DNA of 64,000 bases from Macrostomum hystrix. Lineage: Eukaryota > Platyhelminthes > Macrostomidae. The translations under genes and the position numbers were made by a program. The notes under the pieces are model-generated. The model worked only from the letters and a program-made list of their open reading frames with translations, searched no databases and had not been told where the DNA came from. Each line of letters begins with the position of its first letter. Position 1 is the stretch's first letter. Shown here piece by piece: positions 13,401 through 24,900 of the stretch. The stretch is from NCBI GenBank assembly GCA_950097015.1, contig CATNEN010000003.1, forward strand, positions 11,251,501 to 11,315,500, read 5' to 3'.

Positions 13401-13525
13401 AAGTGTGTGATGAGGATGGCTGTGAATAGGATTCAAAGTGTGTGAAGAGGATGGCTGTGAATAGGATTCAAAGTGTGTGAAGAGAATGGCTGTGAATTGG
13501 GCTGAAAGTGTGTGAAGAGGATGGC
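10428..13525. repeat. 35-bp satellite array, about 89 units
   Basis: The tandem unit is 35 bp and contains GAAGAGGATGGCTGTGAAT. Two subtypes occur: one with AATTGGGYTGAAA, commoner at the left, and one with AATAGGATTCAAA, dominant at the right. A multi-unit block around AATTGTGTGAATAGG recurs near 10.83, 11.50, 11.75 and 12.38 kb, showing higher-order duplication. Because 35 is not a multiple of 3, open frames on the minus strand cycle every 105 bp and have no gene-like features. Confidence 0.95.
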
Positions 13526-13628
13526 TGTGAAAGTCTTGTGAATCATGAGGAGAGTCTGTAAATAAAATATGGGAGTTTTTTTAGTTTTGAGGGAAGCAGT
13601 AGAAGATTCTTTGATTATAACTGTACAG

Positions 13629-15297
13629 TGTTGTAAAGCATGGTTCTGCTGTCTGGCATGCTGCAATATTTCGAGGTAGTATCACCTATTCGAAACACAT
13701 TCGGTTCAAGGCTGATCAATCAGACAGCACCGCTGACTCAAAGCCGTGGTTGTCGCCAACCATCTCAGCTGGCGGAATAGCCAACCGGGTGTCGATTTGG
13801 AATGATCGATCACGGACTGCGGCTTCTGAACAGTTGCGAAATCCGTTTTCTAATCGGTTCGCTGGCCGCGCCGCTAGCGATGGTGAGACGGCTGCGGGGT
13901 TGCCGACTCGTCGCGACGCCGGCTACGGTAAGCCGACGCCGGGTTCTCGGACCGAAGCTCGCGGCTTTGCTGCTCACGACAGGATCAGCTCGGAGATGAC
14001 CGAGCTGTGCAGCGTGCTGCGTCAGGTTGGCCGGCCTGTGACACTTCAGAATGGGACTCAGGTGGGCTGCCTAATTAGCTATTGTGTGTGCCTTTATAAT
14101 ACGCGCTCGTATTAATGATTGCAGGAGGGCTGTGGGCAATGGCAGGGGACACTAGACCCGCAGCCAGCGATACTGTACGCAGGCATACGCTCACACAGGT
14201 GTGTACATCTGCCCTGACTTTCTCATCGTCAGGCAGTGTACACTTTCACTGTGCCTTGGTGGTTGGCCTTCAAGGATTAAATTGCATGACAAGCCACCAA
14301 GCTTTCTCTCAGCGGCTGCGCCCCAGATGAATCAGGGAATTGTGCAAAACTGCCTTTAATCGATCGAAGTTTTAACAGCTTCCCGTGCATATCACCCAAA
14401 ACAATTGATTTAAAGGAGCAGAAATTATTAATTCATTAACAATAGTTAATGACAGACTTACGGTGTATGAACCCATTCAACACTCGCTGCTGCCACGCTG
14501 CACTTCGTGATGCTGAACGCATCGAATATTGACAAAGACCAAACGATTATGAATGCGACGCATATCAACTGTGAACTTTGAGTTCTTTGACATTCTTTAC
14601 TGCTCATGCCAAGCCTAAGAAATAATTCTGTCGTTAAGTACTACACAATATAGTCCAGCCCAGTGACAGAATTGTGACAGCAATTTGACAAGCTATCATT
14701 TATATACACAAAGTCTAACAGGAACTGACAGCCACCGTCGAATTATAACTCTGCGATTCTTGCGTTGGACGCGTGCTCGGCCACCGACCCCGTGCTTGCT
14801 TTTATCCTTATATATCTTTAGAGCGACGGACTCGATGGTCGGAGGTTCGATTCCGGGCTAGATTACATATCAATGGGTTAAATGGGCACCTGCATCAGCT
14901 GGGGTAATTGAGGGTGGGTTTCGCGTCCGCCCCAGTCCATTGACTGATCAGCTGTAGGCAGCCTTCAGATGCGCAGCGCATTAGCTGCGGCTGTGCTGTC
15001 GGCTGCGCATCCGGCCTTATATTATCACTACTCATAGTAGACTCCCCCCGTGTTATCCCGCAGACATGGCAAGCTGAATTTGGCGATCTATTTCAAACCT
15101 ACGAGCGAATTTCCAACAAACTGGTTGGCGTTCTTTTGCGCGCCAGGAAGCACGGCCTCGTTCACTTCGAAGGCGAGATGCTATTTCAAGGCCGAGACAC
15201 GCACGTGGTCGTCACCTTGCTGAGAGATCCTTCGACCGATGAGACTGCTCAAGGTGATTTGCTTCTCAGGCCGTGCGATATGCACAGGCCTTCCTGA
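13629..15297 (+). CDS. Costars-domain protein (ABRA-like), last two exons
   Basis: The Costars domain binds actin and, in ABRA/STARS proteins, links actin dynamics to Rho/MRTF signalling. The penultimate exon ends at 14061 (...NGTQ) and the last exon is 15064-15297, joining in frame across a GT-AG intron. The joined protein contains ELCSVLRQVGR, FGDLFQTYERISNKLVG and LLRARKHGLVHFEGEMLF, a close match to the Costars core. Upstream lie RVSIWNDRSR and RNPFSNRF, resembling the conserved pre-Costars motif of ABRA. The frame is open back to 13621 without an ATG. A weak acceptor at 13627-13628 is my guess for the exon start, so an upstream first exon is missing or buried in the satellite. The intron holds two SINEs and one arm of a large inverted repeat. 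The 36-bp satellite starts about 55 bp after the stop. Confidence 0.8.
14113..14760 (+). repeat. Left arm of a large inverted repeat, including a SINE A copy
   Basis: 14113-14335 is an antisense, internally deleted SINE A copy. 14340-14760 is about 420 bp of unique-looking DNA. The whole arm is nearly identical to the reverse complement of 21294-21968. The arms enclose about 6.5 kb holding the last Costars exon, the 36-bp satellite and a MITE. The arm begins about 50 bp inside the Costars intron. Confidence 0.85.
14815..15030 (+). repeat. SINE family B copy in the Costars intron
   Basis: A sense copy has a tRNA-like head (GAGCGACGGACTCGATGG, B box GGTTCGATTCC at about 14850-14862) and a body shared with 7190-7330. 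The tail runs into the end of the intron, 34 bp from the acceptor. Confidence 0.7.
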
Positions 15298-15349
15298 ACA
15301 GTTTGCAGTTAGTTTGAGCAATCAGTTTTTTAATCGTCATTTGCCTACC

Positions 15350-18300
15350 CACCTGCTGAGTAATTCAGTGAGTCATCTGTTCACCATTATCATGAGTGCT
15401 TCAGTGAGTCATCTGTTCACCATTATCCTGAGTGCTTCAGTGAGTCATCTGTTCACCATTATCCTGAGTGCTTCAGTGAGTCATTTACCGACCATTATCC
15501 TGAGTGCTTCAGTGAGTCATTTACCGACCATTATTCTGAGTGCTTCAGTGAGTCATTTACCGACCATTATCCTGAGTGCTTCAGTGAGTCATTTACCGAC
15601 CATTATTCTGAGTGCTTCAGTGAGTCATTTACCGACCATTATCCTGAGTGCTTCAGTGAGTCATTTGTCTACCATTATCATGAGTGCTTCAGTAAGTCAT
15701 TTACCGACCATTATCCTGAGCGCTTCAGTGAGTCATTTGTCTACTATTATCATGAGCGATTCAGTGAGTCATTTGTCTACGATTATCATGAGTGATTCAG
15801 TGAGTCATTTGTCTACGATTATCCTGAGTGCTTCAGTGAGTCATTGCCTACCATTATCCTGAGTGATTCAGTGAGTCATTTACCGACCATTATCCTGAGT
15901 GCTTCAGTGAGTCATTGCCTACCATTATCCTGAGTGATTCAGTAAGTCATTTACCGACCATTATCCTGAGTGCTTCAGTGAGTCATTGCCTACCATTATC
16001 CTGAGTGATTCAGTGAGTCATTTACCGACCATTATCCTGAGTGCTTCAGTGAGTCATTTGTCTACCATTATCCTGAGTGCTTCAGTGAGTCATTTACCTA
16101 CCATTATCCTGAGTGCTTCAGTGAGTCATTTACCGACCATTATCATGAGTGCTTCAGTGAGTCATTGCCTACCATTATCCTGAGTGCTTCAGTGAGTCAT
16201 TTGTCTACTATTATCATGAGTGATTCAGTGAGTCATTTACCGACCATTATCATGAGTGCTTCAGTGAGTCATTGCCTACCATTATCCTGAGTGCTTCAGT
16301 GAATCATTTACCGACCATTATTCTGAGCGCTTCAGTGAGTCATTTGTCTACCATTATCCTGAGTGATTCAGTGAGTCATTTGTCTACGATTATCATGAGT
16401 GATTCAGTGAGTCATTTGTCTACCATTATCCTGAGTGCTTCAGTGAGTCATTGCCTACCATTATCCTGAGTGATTCAGTGAGTCATTTACCGACCATTAT
16501 CCCGAGTGCTTCAGTGAGTCATTTGTCTACCATTATCCTGAGTGCTTCAGTGAGTCATTTACCTACCATTATCCTGAGTGCTTCAGTGAGTCATTTACCG
16601 ACCATTATCATGAGTGCTTCAGTGAGTCATTGCCTACCATTATCCTGAGTGCTTCAGTGAGTCATTTGTCTACTATTATCATGAGTGATTCAGTGAGTCA
16701 TTTACCGACCATTATCATGAGTGCTTCAGTGAGTCATTGCCTACCATTATCCTGAGTGCTTCAGTGAATCATTTACCGACCATTATTCTGAGCGCTTCAG
16801 TGAGTCATTTGTCTACCATTATCCTGAGTGATTCAGTGAGTCATTTGTCTACGATTATCATGAGTGATTCAGTGAGTCATTTGTCTACCATTATCCTGAG
16901 TGCTTCAGTGAGTCATTTGTCTACGATTATCATGAGTGATTCAGTGAGTCATTTGTCTACCATTATCCTGAGTGCTTCAGTGAGTCATTTGTCTACGATT
17001 ATCATGAGTGATTCAGTGAGTCATTTGTCTACCATTATCCTGAGTGATTCAGTGAGTCATTTGTCTACGATTATCATGAGTGATTCAGTGAGTCATTTGT
17101 CTACCATTATCCTGAGTGCTTCAGTGAGTCATTTGTCTACCATTATCCTGAGTGATTCAGTGAGTCATTTGTCTACGATTATCATGAGTGATTCAGTGAG
17201 TCATTTGTCTACCATTATCCTGAGTGCTTCAGTGAGTCATTTGTCTACGATTATCATGAGTGATTCAGTGAGTCATTTGTCTACCATTATCCTGAGTGAT
17301 TCAGTGAGTCATTTGTCTACGATTATCATGAGTGATTCAGTGAGTCATTTGTCTACCATTATCCTGAGTGCTTCAGTGAGTCATTTGTCTACCATTATCC
17401 TGAGTGCTTCAGTGAGTCATTTGTCTACCATTATCCTGAGTGATTCAGTGAGTCATTTGTCTACGATTATCATGAGTGATTCAGTGAGTCATTTGTCTAC
17501 CATTATCCTGAGTGCTTCAGTGAGTCATTTGTCTACCATTATCCTGAGTGATTCAGTGAGTCATTTGTCTACGATTATCATGAGTGATTCAGTGAGTCAT
17601 TTGTCTACCATTATCCTGAGTGATTCAGTGAGTCATTTGTCTACGATTATCATGAGTGATTCAGTGAGTCATTTGTCTACCATTATCCTGAGTGATTCAG
17701 TGAGTCATTTGTCTACGATTATCATGAGTGATTCAGTGAGTCATTTGTCTACCATTATCCTGAGTGATTCAGTGAGTCATTTGTCTACGATTATCATGAG
17801 TGATTCAGTGAGTCATTTGTCTACCATTATCCTGAGTGATTCAGTGAGTCATTTGTCTACGATTATCATGAGTGATTCAGTGAGTCATTTGTCTACGATT
17901 ATCATGAGTGATTCAGTGAGTCATTTGTCTACCATTATCCTGAGTGATTCAGTGAGTCATTTGTCTACGATTATCATGAGTGATTCAGTGAGTCATTTGT
18001 CTACGATTATCATGAGTGATTCAGTGAGTCATTTGTCTACGATTATCATGAGTGATTCAGTGAGTCATTTGTCTACCATTATCCTGAGTGATTCAGTGAG
18101 TCATTTGTCTACGATTATCATGAGTGATTCAGTGAGTCATTTGTCTACCATTATCCTGAGTGATTCAGTGAGTCATTTGTCTACGATTATCATGAGTGAT
18201 TCAGTGAGTCATTTGTCTACCATTATCCTGAGTGATTCAGTGAGTCATTTGTCTACGATTATCATGAGTGATTCAGTGAGTCATTTGTCTACGATTATCA

Positions 18301-19612
18301 TGAGTGATTCAGTGAGTCATTTGTCTACCATTATCCTGAGTGATTCAGTGAGTCATTTGTCTACGATTATCATGAGTGATTCAGTGAGTCATTTGTCTAC
18401 GATTATCATGAGTGATTCAGTGAGTCATTTGTCTACGATTATCATGAGTGATTCAGTGAGTCATTTGTCTACCATTATCCTGAGTGATTCAGTGAGTCAT
18501 TTGTCTACGATTATCATGAGTGATTCAGTGAGTCATTTGTCTACGATTATCATGAGTGATTCAGTGAGTCATTTGTCTACCATTATCCTGAGTGATTCAG
18601 TGAGTCATTTGTCTACGATTATCATGAGTGATTCAGTGAGTCATTTGTCTACCATTATCCTGAGTGCTTCAGTGAGTCATTTGTCTACCATTATCCTGAG
18701 TGATTCAGTGAGTCATTTGTCTACGATTATCATGAGTGATTCAGTGAGTCATTTGTCTACCATTATCCTGAGTGCTTCAGTGAGTCATTTGTCTACGATT
18801 ATCATGAGTGATTCAGTGAGTCATTTGTCTACCATTATCCTGAGTGATTCAGTGAGTCATTTGTCTACGATTATCATGAGTGATTCAGTGAGTCATTTGT
18901 CTACCATTATCCTGAGTGCTTCAGTGAGTCATTTGTCTACCATTATCCTGAGTGCTTCAGTGAGTCATTTGTCTACCATTATCCTGAGTGATTCAGTGAG
19001 TCATTTGTCTACGATTATCATGAGTGATTCAGTGAGTCATTTGTCTACCATTATCCTGAGTGCTTCAGTGAGTCATTTGTCTACCATTATCCTGAGTGAT
19101 TCAGTGAGTCATTTGTCTACGATTATCATGAGTGATTCAGTGAGTCATTTGTCTACCATTATCCTGAGTGATTCAGTGAGTCATTTGTCTACGATTATCA
19201 TGAGTGATTCAGTGAGTCATTTGTCTACCATTATCCTGAGTGATTCAGTGAGTCATTTGTCTACGATTATCATGAGTGATTCAGTGAGTCATTTGTCTAC
19301 CATTATCCTGAGTGATTCAGTGAGTCATTTGTCTACGATTATCATGAGTGATTCAGTGAGTCATTTGTCTACCATTATCCTGAGTGATTCAGTGAGTCAT
19401 TTGTCTACCATTATCCTGAGTGCTTCAGTGAGTCATTTGTCTACCATTATCCTGAGTGATTCAGTGAGTCATTTGTCTACCATTATCCTGAGTGATTCAG
19501 TGAGTCATTTGTCTACCATTATCCTGAGTGATTCAGTGAGTCATTTGTCTACTATTATCATGAGTGATTCAGTGAGTCATTTGTCTACTATTATCATGAG
19601 TGATTCTGTTGA
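15350..19612. repeat. 36-bp satellite array, about 118 units
   Basis: The unit is 36 bp, GTGAGTCATTTGTCTACCAT plus 16 more bases. Two subtypes (CCATTATCCTG and CGATTATCATG) alternate over long stretches, giving a 72-bp dimer. The left end (15.35-16.8 kb) is more diverse, with TTACCGACC variants and 35-bp units, and carries a 465-bp higher-order duplication (about 15.99-16.45 kb against 16.45-16.92 kb). The rest is very homogeneous. One frame stays open for 959 codons (16737-19616) because 36 is a multiple of 3. It encodes only a 12-residue repeat (VSHLSTIILSDS-like) with no signal peptide or domain. Confidence 0.95.
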
Positions 19613-19616
19613 GTAA

Positions 19617-20095
19617 ATTGCTTGAATTTGAATTTCTCCTTAAATTTCTTACGCAAGCAATTTTATCATTAAATACATACGTAGCCGTTGTCTACGAGCT
19701 AGTCTGTCAAAAAAGGTATATTTTTTATTGCTAGTAAATTATAACTAGTTTTGTATTTTCAATTTCTTTAATGTAAAAAAACTAGACAGAAAATTAGTCA
19801 ATTAGAAATACACAATGACTGCCGCCAGACTAATGTATATTTAGAGAGATCTGAAAGTAATTTCACAGCTGACTTGACTCAGGAACAAGCAAGGTTTGAT
19901 CTTCGAACGAAATTACCCGCTTTGCCATTTTGACATTCTTTATTGGCTGCGTGCCAAAAATTTACTATAATTAAGACATGTGGGAATAATTTAAGGTAAT
20001 AAAAATCTTTGAATTCACATTATAAAATATAAACTCTAGTTTAACAGCTCACGATAATTTTCTTGGAGTTTCTCGCGAAAATCGATACTTTTTTC
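19617..20095. other. AT-rich spacer, no gene seen
   Basis: Between the satellite and the next repeat I see no supported gene or element. A first exon of the downstream macroglobulin gene could be here, but none could be picked out. Confidence 0.4.
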
Positions 20096-20175
20096 CTAGC
20101 CTTGCCTCGCCAAGGAATCGAACTCAAGGACATTAATGCGAGAGGCAAACGCGTTAACCGCTCTGCCACCGATCC
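20096..20175 (-). repeat. Isolated tRNA-like head of SINE A
   Basis: On the minus strand this reads GGTGGCAGAGCGGTTAACGC, then TTGCCTCTCGCA and GAGTTCGATTCC, which is the A-box to B-box part of SINE family A without its body. The 3' part that would complete an acceptor stem is not evident, so it is called a SINE fragment and not a tRNA gene. Confidence 0.6.
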
Positions 20176-20386
20176 CCAATGACCCAGTCGATACTGATAC
20201 CAATTTTACAGCTAAGTCAACTGAAGCAAACAGGCTATATAGAATATATTTTTGGGCTAAAATTCCCAAAATTGTAAATCTCTTTAGAAGCACAAAATGG
20301 ACTATTGTGCCAGCTCCCTGTATTCGATTGGTTCGTGATCTAACCATGTTCGAGTGTATATTTTTTAAACTATAAAGTGCGTCTGT

Positions 20387-21050
20387 TAACGGTAGGACTA
20401 CCTAGCCATTTTGCCGCCCGTTTTTGTACCAAGGGGGGGGGGGGGGAAATTCCCCCCCTGAGAACATTTTTGGCAGCGCCTGAAAGCTAACCGCGTAGGG
20501 TGGTGACTGATTGGTTGACAGACTAGTCGAGGGTGTCATGTGGTTGAGCTGCGCCTAATAGTTAGGCTTGAACAGTGAAATAGGAGAAATTCGCGTCAGG
20601 GTGTCCATAGTGGCCTAGTTCCACCTGTTGTAGCTCTTGAACGTCTAGATAGATAAGAGAGATAGATCTAGATAAAGGTCGGTGACCGCCGAAGTCGGAG
20701 ATGATGCAAGCACATTCGGGTGACATGCTGATAAAGTTTGAAGGTCTGGAAAGGCCGCACTGAGGCGCAGTGCAAATTCGTGTATAGGGGTGTATGAAAT
20801 ACACTAGCTCGTATGGGAAAAATCGGACCTTCGGCCAGAAACATTGAATATCTCGACGGTCTGAAGAGCTGGCGACTTGTTTCTTGTTTCAGAAGATGCG
20901 CAACAAAAGTTGGCCCGTGTTCTTGAGCTTCGTGTGCTCGCATTGTTCCGTTCTGGTGCAGCAAAAAAAATTGTCAAGGGGGGGGGGAAACTAGTAGAAA
21001 AATTTGAAAAATTTGAAAAATTAGTACCCCCCTTGGTAGTTCTTCTGTTA
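20387..21050 (+). mobile_element. TA-flanked MITE, copy 1
   Basis: The terminal inverted repeat starts ACGGTAGGACTACC on the left and ends GGTAGTTCTTCTGT on the right. TA dinucleotides flank it at 20387-20388 and 21049-21050. The 660-bp element has no transposase ORF. It contains a 14-G run near 20431-20444 followed by Cs, and a (GAAAAATTT)n patch near 20996-21020. It is nearly identical in inverse orientation to 30005-30620. Target and ends suggest a Tc1/mariner-type MITE. Confidence 0.75.
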
Positions 21051-21293
21051 AAAACGCTCTGCATTCCGCTATTAATAGCTTCCTTATTTCTAGTGTGGGA
21101 ATGTGCTGCAAATATGACGAACTCAGCTTAACTTAATCAGAGACAACTTATGAGAATCGCAAATTGGACTGTTTTTATTTGTTTAGACAGACCTTCACCG
21201 AATCTTCTCATTTAGAGTGTTTCCTGGACTTTTAATATAATTCATGGATTCGTATAATATATAGGCGTCTTTGCCACCAAGACAAATGTACAC

Positions 21294-21968
21294 TAGAATC
21301 GCAGAGTTATAATTCGACGGTGGCTGTCAGTTCCTGTTAGACTTTGTGTATATAAATGATAGCTTGTCAAATTGCTGTCACAATTCTGTCACTGGGCTGG
21401 ACTATATTGTGTAGTACTTAACGACAGAATTATTGGCTTGGCATGAGCAGTAAAGAATGTCAAAGAACTCAAAGTTCACAGTTAATATGCGTCGCATTCA
21501 TAATCGTTTGGTCTTTGTCAATCTTCGATGCGTTCAGCATCACGAAGTGCAGCGTGGCAGCAGCGAGTGTTGAATTGGTTCATACACCGTAAGTCTGTCA
21601 TTAACTATTGTTAATGAATTAATAATTTCTGCTCCGTTAAATCAATTGTTTGGGGTGATCTGCACGGGAAGCTGTTAAAACTTCGATCGATTAAAGGCAG
21701 TTTTGCACAATTCCCTGATTAATCTGGGGCGCAGCCGCTGAGAGAAGGCTTAGGGGCTTGTCTTGCAATTTATACCTTGAAGGCCAAACTCCAAGGCACA
21801 GTGAGAGTGTACACTGCCTGACGATGAGAATGTCAGGGCAGATGTACACACCTGTGTGAGCGTGTGCTCATAAGTCAGAGAAATGAGCCGAATTTCCTCC
21901 CCGGTTGCTGAGGGTCTAGTGTCACCAAACGATGTGCCATGGCCTGCAGCCCTCCTGCAAATATCATT
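21294..21968 (-). repeat. Right arm of the large inverted repeat with SINE A copy
   Basis: This is the reverse complement of 14113-14760. The SINE A part (about 21715-21968) is in sense orientation and lacks its tRNA head. Its AT-rich tail ends at the splice acceptor of the first visible macroglobulin exon (AG at 21975-21976). Confidence 0.85.
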
Positions 21969-21976
21969 ATTACCAG

Positions 21977-24900
21977 GACCTACTTGATTCTGGTGCCCAG
22001 AAAGATCCGACCCGAGCGGGAGCTCCGCATCAGTGTGACGGTGTACCGCCTGCTCTATTCTGGCATGGCGTTTAGATTCTCTGTTCGACACATTCGTCTG
22101 CAGCCTGCGTCTGTGGATAGTCAGCTGGCTGAATTTGAGGTGGCTTTTGTTGAGGAGACATTTCTGCGGCCTGGTTCTCGCATCCTGCGTATGCTGGTAT
22201 GAATTATTGCGAAAATATTACGCTTGTAATGTACATCTCAGTATCGCATGTTGCATAATTCATTCATACATTGAGTCATACTCGTCAGAAACGCCGTCTC
22301 AACTTGGACCATAGACTATGCAAAAAGACAGTTTTTTTTAACAAAAATGAGGAACAAAGTACATATTACCCCTTTATCTAGGTCAATAAGTGAGACCGTT
22401 AAGCGATGCAAAAGAGTATTTATTGCCATAGACACAAAAAAAAAGGAAATATAATATGTGACCAAGGAATATCCATGAGACTCTAGTCGAGCGATCAGAA
22501 TAACTGGAAAAGTTGGTTCAATGAGTTCATAACGCTTCACGCTTACCCTTCAAGGACCACTGGGAGTAGAACCTACGATGGGAACCAACGTTTCTTAGAA
22601 AACGTTTAGGAGGCTGGTTTTCACAAACAGAAATGCAGTACGGAAATTAGAAAATTTCTTGGTGATTTTTTTATATGAAAAAGATCCAAAGCTCTTCTTA
22701 TGATATAACTGACTAACATGTAGCCTCAAAGAATTTTACATTATTATTGACATTACTAGGGTCTAAGCATTCGGTAATAAAGATAATCATAGTCTAGGTT
22801 GTAATTCTACAATAAACATTCGTGAATTACCTTAATCACTGATAAAAAAATAGTAAAAACACAAAGCAACATGTAGTTTCCGTGTGGTTTAGCTGTTTCA
22901 GGAGCTCAAACTACATTTTTAGGCACTGGGGATCAGGGCATATTGAGAAAAGGAAACGAGGAATAATGAAAGCGATGTTTTATACAACTAGGATTAAGAT
23001 ATAAATTAGAAAACAGAAATCAAAAGATAAGCATTTTTATCCGCCTGAAATCAAACCCAGTCACTTGAACTTTTCTGATCCCAGATTCCCGAGAACATTC
23101 CCTTAGGCAACTACAGCCTGCACGTGGAGGGCTCCGTGAAGCCTCTCGGCGGGCTGATCTTCCACAATCGCACGGAGCTGGTGCTGGAGCCGCGCCAGTT
23201 CGCAGCCTTCATCCAGTTCTCGAAGCCGGTGTACGCCATGGGAGACACCATCCGATTCCGGGTGATTCCGTACGACTTCAACCTGCTGGTGAGACATCGG
23301 CTGTTTACCAGCATCGAGGTCGTGGACTCCAGCGGCCTGACTGTCAGACGGTGGCTGTCGCCGAGGACCGGGGCACGCGGCTTCATCGAGCTGCAGCTGG
23401 AGCTGCCGGACACCAGCAACCACGGCGAGTGGCGCGTCCGCTGCATCAGGGAGACCTTCACGATCGAGAAAGTCTTCACTGTGACCTTCAACACGATGAG
23501 GAGCATGATCTCGGTGAATGTGACCCTTCCGCAGCGTCTGTCGGAGTTTGCCTTCGGAGTCTATGGCATTCTGGAGGCCAACCATACGACCAACGTTCCG
23601 TCCAAGGGCAACGCAACCATCAGGCTCGAGTTCAGGACCAGAGCAGCTCCTGCCACCCTTCTGGGGGTCATGACCAAGGAGATTCCGTTTGTGAGTAGCT
23701 GTGCTCATGTGCTAGGAGATCCCGTTTGTGAGTAGCTGTGCTCATGTGCTAGGAGATCCTGTTTGTGAGCAGCTGTGCTCATGTGCTATGAGATCCTGTT
23801 TGTGAGCAGCTGTGCTCATGTGCTAGGAGATCCTGTTTGTGAGCAGCTGTGCTCATGTGCTAGGAGGTCCCGTTTGTGAGTAGCTGTGCTCATGTGCTGG
23901 GAGATCCTGTTTGTGAGCAGCTGTGCTCATGTGCTGGGAGGTCCCGTTTGTGAGTAGCTGTGCTCATGTGCTAGGAGGTCCCGTTTGTGAGTAGCTGTGC
24001 TCATGTGCTAGGAGATCGTGTTTGTGAATAGCTGTGCTCATGTGCCAGGAGATCCCGTTCGTGAATAGCTGTGGTCATGTGCTGGGAGGTCCCGTTCGTG
24101 AATAGCTGTGGTCATGTGCTGGGAAGTCCCGTTCGTGAGTAGCTGTGCTCATGTGATAGGAGATCCCGTTCGTGAATAGCTGTGCTCATGTGCTGGGAAG
24201 TCTCGTTTGTGAGTAGCTGTGGTCATGTGCTAGGAGGTCCCGTCTGCGAGTAACAGTTCTCACGTCCAAGGGCAGGTACTTAACTGTTTGTAACTGTTTG
24301 TAACCCGTCTGTAAGCTCAGGTACTTAACTTTTTAAGCCAATCTGCTCATAAGTAGCTATAGTTACATGTAAGTCGAATGCTTTTAGCGACGTATAGTCA
24401 GTTTTCTTGTCTAAAAGCCATTTGACTGCATAAGTTTGGCGCTTTTATTTCAGTTTTTCGGCCGTTCGCACTTCCTGTTCACAATGCCGGAAGTTAACCA
24501 GGTCATCCAGCCCAGGTCTTCAACCGCAGCTCAGTCCGCAGACATTGACGTACGCATCGACGCGTGGGTGTTTGACTGGCAGTACCTGGTCACGGAGAAC
24601 AGCACCGCCTTCTCAGTGATATTCCGAGAAACGCCAAATTTGAAGTTTCTCGGAGGAAAAGTTCGACAGTTCAAGCCCGGACTGCCATTCACAGCTCTGG
24701 TGCGTCACAAGTTGGGCTTCACAGTTTTTATCGGGTTGTTCTAGTGAAGTAACTGGCTTTTTTTATCGCTGCAGATCTGGATTTTTCAACCCGATGGAGC
24801 CAAGCCGGACTATCGGAAGCGTAACTTGGACATCAACGTCTACTGCCAGTCTAGCGAGCGTATTAAAACTGACACGGGAATTCCCATACCAGACGATTCG

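Noticed and set aside
16737-19616. 959-codon open frame as a repeat protein gene
   Set aside because: It lies wholly in a 36-bp satellite whose length keeps any stop-free frame open. There is no signal peptide, no non-repeat flank and no upstream exon; other frames contain stops.
20096-20175. Functional tRNA gene
   Set aside because: A and B boxes are recognisable but no complete cloverleaf or acceptor stem is evident, and the same head begins the SINE A copies.
23103-23708. Minus-strand 201-codon frame opposite macroglobulin exon 2
   Set aside because: A shadow of a GC-rich coding exon; the plus strand matches the macroglobulin family across the exon and its splice sites.
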